Source of the DNA: Chitinophagaceae bacterium
GTDB taxonomy: Bacteria; Bacteroidota; Bacteroidia; Chitinophagales; Chitinophagaceae
DNA: 64,000 nucleotides
Reading direction: 5' to 3'
Assembly (NCBI GenBank): GCA_024508725.1
Contig: JANINS010000003.1
Location: forward strand, 868,001-932,000
Part shown: piece by piece, positions 1 to 7,611 of the stretch
How positions within the stretch are numbered: the first letter of the stretch is position 1
How the letters are laid out: each line of letters begins with the position of its first letter
Made by a program: the position numbers and the translations under genes
Notes under the pieces: model-generated
What the model was told of the DNA's origin: nothing
Seen by the model: the letters and a program-made list of their open reading frames with translations, nothing else
Database searches by the model: none

Positions 1-1
1 T

Positions 2-577
2 GCAGATGAATTCGCTATTCCTTTCGATATATCGATGGAATATTTCAATGGCACTAAACAGGCAGGCGGAAACATGCTTGCTTGGAAAGCTTCCTGCTCT
101 GCTGCAAGCACCATCTTTGAAGTACAGAGAAGTAGTGATAGTAAACAATTCAAAATATTAGGCAGTATTGCTGCCAACAGGGAAAGGTGTGCTTCGCCTT
201 TCAGCTTTAATGATGCGGCACCTGCAGAAGGTATTAACTATTATCGTTTGAAGATGACAGAATCGGATGGACGCATAAGTTATTCATCCATCATTGCCAT
301 CATCAATCGCAATACAGGCATCAGCATCATCTCGCTTAACCCAACCATTGTTGATAAAGGTGTTGCTGTGTTACAGCTTGCATCTGCCCAACAAGGTAAA
401 GCACAGCTCTCCGTTTTTGATCTCAACGGCAGGTTAATGCAACGCCAGCCAGTTAACGTAGCTGCTGGAAGCAATACCATTTCTATTGATGTTTCGAAAC
501 TTGGAGCAGGTAGCTATGTGCTGCAGGTGGCAGCAGGTGACGGAAATACTGCTACTATAAGATTCATAAAACAATAA
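2..577 (+). CDS. C-terminal fragment of a type IX-secreted protein (partial)
   Basis: The reading frame is already open at the left edge, so only the last 191 residues are seen. The final 75 or so residues form a type A sorting domain of the type IX secretion system: an SLNPTIVDKG stretch in the place of the usual YPNP, a DLNGRLM turn, an LGAGSYVLQV strand and a basic end, IRFIKQ. The segment before it (FEVQRSSD ... YYRLKMTESDGRISYSS) is the linker domain also found in the amylase near 32 kb of this window. The protein is therefore exported to the periplasm and carried across the outer membrane. The catalytic or adhesive part lies outside the window, so its function cannot be stated. Confidence 0.85.
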   Translation, partial: ADEFAIPFDISMEYFNGTKQAGGNMLAWKASCSAASTIFEVQRSSDSKQFKILGSIAANRERCASPFSFNDAAPAEGINYYRLKMTESDGRISYSSIIAIINRNTGISIISLNPTIVDKGVAVLQLASAQQGKAQLSVFDLNGRLMQRQPVNVAAGSNTISIDVSKLGAGSYVLQVAAGDGNTATIRFIKQ

Positions 578-600
578 ACAGGTATAAAAAAGATAGAGTC

Positions 601-628
601 GGCTGGTCATATGATCAGCCGTTTCTTT
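601..628 (+). terminator. Intrinsic terminator of the secreted-protein gene
   Basis: A ten-base stem (601-610 with 611-620, one G-U pair) is followed by GTTTCTTTTT. It lies 24 bases after the stop codon. Confidence 0.7.
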
Positions 629-717
629 TTGAAGTATCTGATACAATATAGATAACACGATCATTACTGACCAAGGTTAGCTGAGAGATTAGCTGCTTTC
701 AATTAAGTTTGCACTCA

Positions 718-1566
718 ATGAATCAGGTATCAACGATCTGCATCTGTGGAGCCGGCACCATGGGTAGTGGTATTACACAGGTAGCAGCACAGCATGGTTA
801 CAAAGCCATCCAGTTTGATGTGAACGATCAGATGCTGGAGAAAAGCAGGGCAGGTATTGAAAAGAACCTTGACTTTCTTATCGGTAAAGGCAAACTCGAT
901 GCAGATCAGAAACAACAGATACTTGATCGTATTGTTTTTACCGGCAACTTGGCAGATTGCAAAGCAGATGTGGTGATCGAAGCCATCATCGAGAATAAAC
1001 AAGCGAAGATCGACCTGTTCAATCAACTGGCAGCGATCAATAACAGTGCTACCATCTTTGCTACCAATACTTCTTCTATTTCTATTAACGATATCGCATC
1101 TGGTGTAAAAGAACCATCCAGCGTTGCAGGCATGCACTTCTTTAATCCTGCTCCGCTGATGAAACTGGTGGAAGTAGTAAAAGGAAATGCTACCAGCCAG
1201 GCGGTGATGGACGTACTCGTTGATCTTTCAAAAAAGATGGGCAAAACACCAGTGGTGTGCAAAGATGCTCCCGGCTTTATTGTAAACCGTGTAGCAAGGC
1301 ATTATTATCTCGAAGCAATGAAACTGGTGGAGATGGGTGTGGCTGATGTACAAACCGTTGATGCAGTAATGGAGGCTTCGGGATTTAAAATGGGTCCGTT
1401 TAAACTGATGGACCTGATCGGTATGGACATCAACTACGGCGTGAGTAATATTGTGTGGGAAGCGCTGGGTAAACCTGAACGACTAACACCATCACCTTTG
1501 CAGAAAGCAAAAGTTGATGCCGGTGAACTGGGAAGAAAAACAGGAAAAGGTTTTTATCAATACTAA
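718..1566 (+). CDS. hbd: 3-hydroxybutyryl-CoA dehydrogenase
   Basis: This is a soluble NAD(P)-dependent dehydrogenase that interconverts 3-hydroxyacyl-CoA (typically 3-hydroxybutyryl-CoA) and 3-oxoacyl-CoA in short-chain fatty acid metabolism. The N-terminal Rossmann fold has CGAGTMGSG near residue 10. The catalytic histidine lies in AGMHFFNPAPLMKLVEVV, followed by the C-terminal helical domain with DAPGFIVNRV and a GRKTGKGFY end. At 282 residues it has the normal length. I start it at the ATG at 718: the frame can be extended to a TTG at 709, but the ATG gives the usual short N-terminus. The SDR gene follows 55 bases later. The exact acyl-chain preference cannot be read from sequence. Confidence 0.92.
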   Translation: MNQVSTICICGAGTMGSGITQVAAQHGYKAIQFDVNDQMLEKSRAGIEKNLDFLIGKGKLDADQKQQILDRIVFTGNLADCKADVVIEAIIENKQAKIDLFNQLAAINNSATIFATNTSSISINDIASGVKEPSSVAGMHFFNPAPLMKLVEVVKGNATSQAVMDVLVDLSKKMGKTPVVCKDAPGFIVNRVARHYYLEAMKLVEMGVADVQTVDAVMEASGFKMGPFKLMDLIGMDINYGVSNIVWEALGKPERLTPSPLQKAKVDAGELGRKTGKGFYQY

Positions 1567-1568
1567 AG

Positions 1569-1616
1569 CCCCTCTCCTGTTAGAGAGGGGTTTGGGGTGA
1601 GATCTATACCCCAAAA
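1569..1616. repeat. Double-hairpin intergenic element
   Basis: CCCCTCTC (1569-1576) pairs with GAGAGGGG (1583-1590), and TTTGGGGT (1591-1598) pairs with ACCCCAAA (1608-1615). Two back-to-back hairpins fill the gap between the dehydrogenase and the SDR gene. The architecture resembles the elements near 9.5, 51.9 and 60.7 kb, although the stem sequences differ. Confidence 0.7.
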
Positions 1617-1621
1617 CAACC

Positions 1622-2644
1622 ATGGATACAACAAACAACATATCTCCTGATACTAACTCCAATGATGAGTTGATCCTCGTTACCGGTGGCACCGGGTTGG
1701 TGGGCTCTCATTTAATTACTGCACTTGTTGATAAAGGAAAAAATGTAAGGGCTATTTATCGTTCCACTATTCCGCAATTCAAAGGCAGTGATAAAGTAGA
1801 ATGGATCAAAGCCGATATACTCGACATACTTTCTTTAGAAGATGCGATGCAGGGTGTTACACATGTGTATCATTGTGCAGCGATCGTATCGTTCAGTCCC
1901 AAGAAACAAGAACTGCTCAACCGCACCAACATAGAAGGTACTGCCAACGTGGTGAATGCAAGCATTGATGCCAATGTTCAGAAGTTTCTCTTCGTAAGTT
2001 CTGTTGCTGCCCTTGGCAGGATACGGAAAGACGTGATGGTGAACGAAACGATGAACTGGAGTAAAGAAACAAGTAACAGCGAATACGGCAAAACAAAATA
2101 CCTGGCAGAGATGGAAGTATGGCGTGGGGCTGCAGAAGGTTTGCCGGCTGTTGTAGTAAACCCAACGATCATATTGGGAGAGAGTGACTGGACAAAAGGA
2201 TCGACAGGGATATTCAAAACCATTTATGATGAGTTTCCCTGGTACACAGATGGTGTGAGTGGCTTTGTAGATGTGCAGGATGTTACAGGTGCAATGATGC
2301 TATTGATGGAGAGTGATGTAGTGGGTGAACGTTTTATTTTAAATGGCGATAATGTTTCTTACAAGAAACTGTTTGACATGATCGCTGCCTGCTTTGGTAA
2401 AAAAGCACCGCATAAAAAAGTAACGCCTTTCCTGGCATCATTGGTATGGCGGTACGAAGGATTGAAAGGAATGTTCACCGGTGTTGATCCGCTGCTAACG
2501 AAAGAGACTGCTGCAACTGCACAGGCGAAAGTTTATTTCGATAATACCAAATTACTGAAAGCATTTCCCCGGTTCAGGTACACTGCTATAGATGATACCG
2601 TTAACAGAATATGTAGTTATTTAAAAGAGAAATATAAAAGCTAA
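1622..2644 (+). CDS. NAD-dependent epimerase/dehydratase (extended SDR)
   Basis: This is an extended short-chain dehydrogenase. The cofactor motif TGGTGLVGSHL lies near residue 21, the structural motif YHCAAIVSF follows, an SSVAALG serine segment comes next, and the catalytic SEYGKTKYLAE has the YxxxK pair. VVVNPTIILGE and the variable C-terminal substrate domain complete the 340-residue protein. Such proteins act on nucleotide sugars, dihydroflavonol-like carbonyls or sterol-like substrates, and the sequence does not tell which. The stop codon sits within the first unit of the repeat array that runs to lpxD, so the gene is convergent with lpxD and shares that 3' region. Confidence 0.85.
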   Translation: MDTTNNISPDTNSNDELILVTGGTGLVGSHLITALVDKGKNVRAIYRSTIPQFKGSDKVEWIKADILDILSLEDAMQGVTHVYHCAAIVSFSPKKQELLNRTNIEGTANVVNASIDANVQKFLFVSSVAALGRIRKDVMVNETMNWSKETSNSEYGKTKYLAEMEVWRGAAEGLPAVVVNPTIILGESDWTKGSTGIFKTIYDEFPWYTDGVSGFVDVQDVTGAMMLLMESDVVGERFILNGDNVSYKKLFDMIAACFGKKAPHKKVTPFLASLVWRYEGLKGMFTGVDPLLTKETAATAQAKVYFDNTKLLKAFPRFRYTAIDDTVNRICSYLKEKYKS

Positions 2645-3345
2645 GAGATTAAAGGAGAAAAAGAGTCAAAGAGTTTTATGGCTTCTCTTTTTCTCCTTTA
2701 CTCTTTTATCCTCTTAGCCAAAAATTCTTTTATCGCTTAGCCCAGCTTTCTCAACTTCTCCCATTTCCGGAAGTCGTTTTAAGAAGACGTGAGCTAAGAG
2801 ATGGAAGGAGAGAAAGAGTCAAAGAGTTTTATGGTTTCTCTTTTTTCTCCTTCACTCTTTATCCTCTTAGCCAAAAAATCCTTTTATCGCTTAGCCCAGC
2901 TTTCTCAACTTCTCCCACATCTCCGGAAGTCGTTTTAAGAACACGTGAGCTAAGAGATGGAAGGAGGTAAAGAGTCAAAGAGTTTTGCAACACTTATTGC
3001 TTAAGTCTTTAATCTCCGCAAAATTTGTATGAGGCCATAGAAGCTAAACCATAATGAATAGAGGATATAGCGATCCAGCTCTCTTTTGCTCCTTTACTCT
3101 TTTATCCTCTTAGCCAAAAGCTCTTTTATCGCTTTGCCCAGCTTTCTCAACTTCTTCCACATCTCCGGAAGTCGTTTTAAGAACACGTGAGCTAAGAGAT
3201 GGAAGGAGAAAAAGAGTCAAAAGAGTTGTATGGTTTCTCTTTTTCCTCCTTTACTCTTTTATTCTCTTAGCCAAGAATTCTATTATCTCTTTAGCCCAGC
3301 TTTCTCAACTTCTCCCACATCTCCGGCAATCTTTTTAAAAACACC
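2640..3345. repeat. Tandem array of palindrome plus lpxD 3'-end copies
   Basis: Four units begin at GCTAAGAGAT (2640, 2793, 2949, 3191) and are about 153, 156, 242 and 155 bases long. The third has about 90 bases of extra sequence. Each unit has an inverted repeat (CTAAGAG ... AAAGGAG against CTCCTTTACTCTTTTATCCTCTTAG) and then a 50-base segment matching the last 17 codons of lpxD. The fourth unit ends in lpxD itself. The pseudo-tails are at about 2737-2790, 2891-2945 and 3133-3187. The array fills the whole gap between the two convergent genes, and its palindrome may act as a shared terminator. Confidence 0.9.
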
Positions 3346-4241
3346 AGCTCTTTCTTCTTGGTGAGTGCATCTTCTACCGGAGAACCGAAATATTTTTTCC
3401 CGCCCTCTAATGTTGAACCTACACCACTCTGTGCAAACACTTCTGCATTGGCACCGATAGTGAGTGTTTTGCTTACGCCAACCTGTCCCCAAAGTATCAC
3501 GCCATCTTCAATTGTAGTAGCACCGGCAATAGCAACCTGTGCGGCAAACAAACAGTTCTTACCGATCACTACATCATGACCAATATGCACCAGGTTATCC
3601 ATCTTGGTTCCTTTACCAATTCTTGTTTCGGAACTTACGCCACGATCAACTGTACAATTCGCACCGATCTCCACATCGTCTTCTATCACCACGTTACCGC
3701 CGCTTAGCATTTTCTTGTACCAAACCTCACGGTTCTTTTTTGTGTTGTAGTAAAATGCATCGCTGCCGATAACAGTTCCCGATTGAATGATCACACGATT
3801 ACCGATCTCGGTATTCGGCTGGATAGAAACATTGGATTGGATGATGCAGTCTTTACCGATCTTAACATTATCACCGATAAATACATTCGGCATGATCACC
3901 GTTCCATCCCCGATCACTGCACTATCGCTGATGGATTTTGTTGCAGCAACAAACGGATTGAAATAACGGACGATCTTCTGGTAAGCTTCGAAAGGTTCTT
4001 CACACACCAGTAATGTTTTTCCGGTAGGAACATTTACGTCTTTAGAATTGATGATGATGTGCGTGGCTTCACTCTTCAAACATTTATCGTAATACTTTGG
4101 ATGATCTACAAATACAAGATCACCATTCTCTACTTTATGTATCTCGTTGATGCCTGTTGCCAATGCTTTATCATCACCTACCACTTCTGCATCTATCAAC
4201 TCTGCGATCCATTGTATTGTAACAGGAGCCGGAAATCTCAT
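3291..4241 (-). CDS. lpxD: LpxD-like UDP-3-O-acylglucosamine N-acyltransferase
   Basis: LpxD transfers a 3-hydroxyacyl chain to the amine of UDP-3-O-acyl-glucosamine, the third step of lipid A synthesis, in the cytoplasm. An N-terminal uridine-binding domain (about 1-100) precedes a left-handed beta helix of hexapeptide repeats (VIGDGTVIMPNVFIGDNVKI onward). The helix contains the expected histidine segment NLVHIGHDVVIG, and a short helical tail ends in EKLRKLG. I start it at 4241 (MRFPAP). The frame stays open to 4379, but that extension translates an intergenic repeat. At 316 residues it is shorter than many LpxD proteins, and Bacteroidota often carry two, so it may be the second copy. It lies alone, away from lpxA and lpxC. 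Confidence 0.85.
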   Translation of the reverse strand: MRFPAPVTIQWIAELIDAEVVGDDKALATGINEIHKVENGDLVFVDHPKYYDKCLKSEATHIIINSKDVNVPTGKTLLVCEEPFEAYQKIVRYFNPFVAATKSISDSAVIGDGTVIMPNVFIGDNVKIGKDCIIQSNVSIQPNTEIGNRVIIQSGTVIGSDAFYYNTKKNREVWYKKMLSGGNVVIEDDVEIGANCTVDRGVSSETRIGKGTKMDNLVHIGHDVVIGKNCLFAAQVAIAGATTIEDGVILWGQVGVSKTLTIGANAEVFAQSGVGSTLEGGKKYFGSPVEDALTKKKELVFLKRLPEMWEKLRKLG

Positions 4242-4290
4242 ACTGTAAATTTTTTCAAAGGTAAGATTGGAAATACATCTTACCATATTG

Positions 4291-4500
4291 GCTAAACATT
4301 TACCACATAGGCACATGAGGAACATAGAAACATTGAATAGAAGAGGATTGGATGAAAGCAAATGAACATGAGAAAACATTTACCACATGGGCACATGAGA
4401 AACATAGAAGCGTTGAGTAGAAAAAGTATTAGAAGAGAATTACATCGATGAAAGCAAAGAAAGGTGAGAGAAGATTTTTGCCACATAGCACTTAAGAGAC
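4291..4500. repeat. Three degenerate copies of the ACCACATAGGCACAT element
   Basis: TACCACATAGGCACATGAGG, TACCACATGGGCACATGAGA and GCCACATAGCACTTAAGAGA occur at about 4298, 4381 and 4481. The first two are followed by AACATAGAARCRTTGARTAGA and the third by a shorter match. The same core forms the arms of the palindrome between prfA and msrB (50368-50528). The array occupies the region upstream of lpxD. Confidence 0.75.
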
Positions 4501-4727
4501 ATAGAGTAGTTGATTATAAGAGATATGCAAAAGCACATCATGATAAACAGTCATTGAATCACACAGATAAAAAACACATCAACAACTTTGTTATTTGCGA
4601 TGAATGCATTTGATGTTGCTTGTTGATGAATCAAATTATTTGTTTGATGTTGGATAATAAAAGAGAAGAGTAATGTTGCTAATTCACATTCTCAAAAAAA
4701 TTGTGAATAAAATTCTTTGAAATTTTT

Positions 4728-4758
4728 TTTGCTGAAGAAGAAATCCTTTTTAATATTG
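4728..4758 (+). promoter_or_regulatory. Candidate Bacteroidota-type promoter
   Basis: TTTG (4728-4731), a 19-base spacer and TAATATTG (4751-4758) match the TTTG-N19-TAnnTTTG promoter with one mismatch. Transcription would begin near 4765, directly before the small hairpin transcript described next. Confidence 0.35.
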
Positions 4759-4762
4759 TGTA

Positions 4763-4837
4763 GGGAATTTGATTTCCCGGTACTTACTAACCCATCCATA
4801 TAACAAAGTCCTGATCTCTATCGGGACTTTTTCTTTT
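4763..4837 (+). ncRNA. Candidate small RNA of about 75 nt
   Basis: Between the candidate promoter and an intrinsic terminator lies a segment with no coding frame. It has a 5' hairpin (GGGAA 4763-4767 with TTCCC 4774-4778), a 26-base unpaired stretch and a terminator (AAAGTCCTGAT with ATCGGGACTTT, then TTCTTTT, 4805-4837). The GNAT gene starts about 100 bases further on, so this could also be an attenuated leader. It matches no RNA family I recognise. The remaining bases from 4501 to 4727 are AT-rich and show nothing I can name. Confidence 0.3.
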
Positions 4838-4933
4838 ATATACTTCATGTTTTTTTTCATTGACGATCTTAGTTTACACTGATGTAATTCTCTCTCATGA
4901 ATCCTTTGAAATACCAATAGCAAAACACATCAC

Positions 4934-5395
4934 ATGAAAACGAATAATGCACAGCAGGAATATTTTATCAGTACAGATAAAGCATTGATCAGTATTGATA
5001 CGGTACATGATTATCTCTGTCATCATTCTTACTGGGCAGCAAACATTCCTCTCGAAACAGTACAACGATCGATAGAACATTCGTTGTGCTTTGGCATTTA
5101 TCGAAACAGCATGCAGGTTGGTTTTGCAAGAGTGATCACCGATCATGCAACGTTTGCTTACCTGGCAGATGTGTTTGTTTTGCCCGAACACCGAGGTAAA
5201 GGATTGAGTAAATGGTTAATGCAGGAAATACATGATCATCCTACACTACAGGGACTGCGAAGATGGATGCTGGCAACAAGAGACGCACATGAATTATACA
5301 AACAATTCGAATGGCAGGAAGTGAACGAAGAGCAAAGAGGAAGATTGATGCAACGACTTTTTCCCGACGTTTACAAATCAACTAATAATAAATAA
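4934..5395 (+). CDS. GNAT family N-acetyltransferase
   Basis: This 153-residue protein is a single GNAT domain that would transfer an acetyl group from acetyl-CoA to an amine. The acetyl-CoA loop is visible as VLPEHRGKGLSKWLM (the Q/RxxGxG/A pattern), preceded by the beta strand FARVITDHATFAYLADVFV. The C-terminal part reads MLATRDAHELYKQFEWQEV, typical of small stand-alone acetyltransferases. The acceptor substrate is unknown. Its last 14 bases overlap the end of the convergent phosphoesterase gene. Confidence 0.85.
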   Translation: MKTNNAQQEYFISTDKALISIDTVHDYLCHHSYWAANIPLETVQRSIEHSLCFGIYRNSMQVGFARVITDHATFAYLADVFVLPEHRGKGLSKWLMQEIHDHPTLQGLRRWMLATRDAHELYKQFEWQEVNEEQRGRLMQRLFPDVYKSTNNK

Positions 5396-6299
5396 GTTCT
5401 TTCTTCACCGAACCATCGGTGTACAGATCGATGATCGCATAAGCCGGAGGAAATTCATCCAGCTTTCCTTTCCACCAGTTGCCGGATACTGATCCATTGC
5501 ACATATACTTTACCCCCAGGTAATCTACTTCATCAATATAATGTACATGACCACTGAGGCAGAGTTTTACATTCTGGTATTTGAAAAAAAGATCTTTTAA
5601 TCCTTTGGCATCAGCATGCATTTCTTTCTGCAGCATGTTTCCTTTTGCCGATCTTCTTTCCATCGCATACATCATAGATGCAGCAGAAATGATGGGCACA
5701 TGAGAATACACACAAACCGGTTTGCTAGTATTTGCCAGTTCATTTTCTAACCAATGCCATTGTGTAGTATCCAGTTTGTATCCATCTTCACCCATGCTGT
5801 CGAGTGCAATGAATTTCCATCCACCTCTTTCAAACGAATAATAAGATTGCTTCAATCCAAGCTTCTGCATCGCAGACAACTTACCTTCTTTTGTTTGCAG
5901 GCTTTCTTCAATATCGTGAACGGTCCATACGTCGTGATTACCGATACAACTATACATGGGAATAGAACAACAGCCTATGCTATCGTTCCAAACATCCCAG
6001 CAATCGTTCAGGAAACCTGCTGCTGCATAGTTGGCATCTAATACACTATCACCGGTATTAATGATAAGATCCGGACGATCCTGCATATTGTTGATCTCAC
6101 GGAAAACGGATTTCAATGCTTTTTCTGTAGATGTTTTAGGCTGGGTATGACAATCGGTTAAATGAGCAATGCGAAGTGCACGTGATGCAGGCTGTATCAC
6201 ACCTGATGAAGTGGTGGTTGCAGCAAAGGAAAAATTACCTAATCCCAATGCACCGATACCAAATAAACCGTTTCGTAAAAATGATCTTCTGTCGCCCAT
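5382..6299 (-). CDS. Exported metallophosphoesterase (calcineurin-like)
   Basis: This is a calcineurin-fold phosphoesterase with a dinuclear metal site. Metal-binding motifs appear in order: LTDCHTQ, NTGDSVLDANY, IGNHDVW, YSHVPI and LSGHVHYIDEV. The N-terminus MGDRRSFLRNGLFGIGALGL carries a twin-arginine signal (RRSFLR) followed by a hydrophobic segment, so the folded protein is probably exported by Tat. I chose the ATG at 6299 because it places the twin arginines at the N-terminus. The frame extends to a TTG at 6353, but that start would bury the signal. The likely substrate is a phosphodiester or phosphomonoester; no closer assignment is possible. The 166 bases upstream show nothing I can identify. 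Confidence 0.88.
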   Translation of the reverse strand: MGDRRSFLRNGLFGIGALGLGNFSFAATTTSSGVIQPASRALRIAHLTDCHTQPKTSTEKALKSVFREINNMQDRPDLIINTGDSVLDANYAAAGFLNDCWDVWNDSIGCCSIPMYSCIGNHDVWTVHDIEESLQTKEGKLSAMQKLGLKQSYYSFERGGWKFIALDSMGEDGYKLDTTQWHWLENELANTSKPVCVYSHVPIISAASMMYAMERRSAKGNMLQKEMHADAKGLKDLFFKYQNVKLCLSGHVHYIDEVDYLGVKYMCNGSVSGNWWKGKLDEFPPAYAIIDLYTDGSVKKELIYY

Positions 6300-6465
6300 A
6301 ACCTTAGTTCCCTTAATTCGTCTGTTGAATACATCCGTAAGTTGTAGAACCAATGCTATGCCACTGTTAATGCAGTATTACTTTATTGTTAGATGAGAAT
6401 TGATTTACAATGAGTTTATGGGTGAGCCTGTTAAAGACAGAGGAATATTTTCATCAAAACATTGA

Positions 6466-6975
6466 TCAGTCTATTCGCTTTTTCATAAGCCAGTCTCTTT
6501 GGAGATCGTTACCCAACAAGAAATCATGTTCACCAAATTTTACAAAGCCGGCCTTCTCATAAAAGCGGATGGCTCTATCATTCTTCTCCCACACACCCAG
6601 CCAGATGTATTGCCTGTTCAGTTCTTTTGCTTTATTAATACATGCTTCCATCAAAGCTTTACCTACCCCTTTGCCGATCATCTTTGCATCATTATATATT
6701 CTCGCAAGCTCTATAGCATTGGGGAGCTCTGCAGTTTCAGCATTCCGCAGTCTTGCGTAACCTGCAGGCTCATCATCAGCATAAGCTAACAGAAAAACAT
6801 TCCCTTCAGCTCCAACTTCTGCCATTAATGCTTCTTTGGTAAACTGTTCGTTCATGAACTTGTCCATATCTTCTTTGGTATTGTCGGCAGCAAACGTTTC
6901 ATAGAATGTTTTTCTGCTCATGTCTGCGATAAGGTCAGCATCTGCATAGGTTGCTTCTTTTATAATGATGTTCAT
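6466..6975 (-). CDS. GNAT family N-acetyltransferase
   Basis: This is a second small acetyltransferase of 169 residues, different in sequence from the one at 4.9 kb. It has the N-terminal GNAT strand IIIKEATYADADLIADMSRKTF, the acetyl-CoA loop around KMIGKGVGKALMEACINKA, and the C-terminal IWLGVWEKNDRAIRFYEKAGFVKFG. This end pattern is shared by the GNAT group that includes spermidine and diamine acetyltransferases, but the substrate is not predictable. It stands alone and is transcribed divergently from tadA. Confidence 0.88.
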   Translation of the reverse strand: MNIIIKEATYADADLIADMSRKTFYETFAADNTKEDMDKFMNEQFTKEALMAEVGAEGNVFLLAYADDEPAGYARLRNAETAELPNAIELARIYNDAKMIGKGVGKALMEACINKAKELNRQYIWLGVWEKNDRAIRFYEKAGFVKFGEHDFLLGNDLQRDWLMKKRID

Positions 6976-7000
6976 CTATAGATTTTTTTCTTTATCAGTA

Positions 7001-7040
7001 ACGCAAAGTACGCCGAGATCACGCAAAGGAGACGCAAAGA
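7001..7040. repeat. ACGCAAAG short repeat cluster
   Basis: ACGCAAAG occurs three times (7001, 7021, 7032) within 40 bases in the 106-base gap between the divergent GNAT and tadA genes. It is probably one more low-complexity intergenic repeat; overlap with a promoter cannot be excluded. Confidence 0.45.
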
Positions 7041-7081
7041 ATTGCTTGACCAATTAAGCCTAATGCCTAATTTTAATCACT

Positions 7082-7525
7082 ATGATTTTGGATGATGAAT
7101 ATTTTATGCGGCAGGCTTTGCAACAGGCTGAATATGCTTTTGAGGATGATGAAGTGCCTGTTGGAGCAGTGGTAGTGCTCAATAACAAGATCATTGCAAG
7201 GGCTTACAACCAGGTAGAACGTTTAAACGATCCTACTGCTCATGCAGAGATGATCGCTCTCACCTCGGCTTTTAATTACCTCGGTGCAAAATATTTACCC
7301 GAAGCAACATTGTACGTTACTGTTGAACCATGTTTGATGTGCTGCGGTGCATTATACTGGAGCAAGCTGGGCAGAATTGTGTACGGCTGTTCTGATGAGA
7401 AGAACGGGTATAAACACATCACTCAGGAGAACTGGCCGTTTCATCCCAAGACTACAATCACCAAAGGTGTGTTGGAAGAAGAATGTGCAGCGTTGATGAA
7501 AAGTTTCTTTCGAAGCAAGAGGTGA
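7082..7525 (+). CDS. tadA: tRNA-specific adenosine deaminase
   Basis: TadA deaminates adenosine 34 of tRNA-Arg(ACG) to inosine. The zinc-dependent cytidine-deaminase fold is clear: HAE at residues 54-56 supplies the zinc histidine and catalytic glutamate, and PCLMC at 83-87 supplies the two zinc cysteines. The N-terminal helix MRQALQQAEYA and the segment EVPVGAVVV are characteristic. The length (147 residues) is normal. The gene is monocistronic and ends in a nested inverted repeat shared with the convergent peptidase gene. Confidence 0.9.
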   Translation: MILDDEYFMRQALQQAEYAFEDDEVPVGAVVVLNNKIIARAYNQVERLNDPTAHAEMIALTSAFNYLGAKYLPEATLYVTVEPCLMCCGALYWSKLGRIVYGCSDEKNGYKHITQENWPFHPKTTITKGVLEEECAALMKSFFRSKR

Positions 7526-7611
7526 TAATAAGAAATAAGAAAGGTAAAATGAGGAATAAGGAAGGGGCTGACTTACTCATTTCTTATTCCTCATTACTTA
7601 TTTCTTATTAT
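7525..7611. terminator. Nested inverted repeat between convergent tadA and peptidase genes
   Basis: The outer arms ATAATAAGAAATAAG (7525-7539) and CTTATTTCTTATTAT (7597-7611) are perfectly complementary over 15 bases. The inner arms AATGAGGAATAAG (7548-7560) and CTTATTCCTCATT (7583-7595) are also perfect. The outer arms overlap the stop codons of both genes. It probably ends transcripts from both sides. Confidence 0.7.

Noticed and set aside
2640-3345. CRISPR array
   Set aside because: Units are about 155 bases without short identical repeats separated by unique spacers, and no cas genes are present.
4242-4379. Longer N-terminus for LpxD
   Set aside because: The added 46 residues translate the ACCACATAGGCACAT repeat, and the LpxD fold starts normally at MRFPAP.
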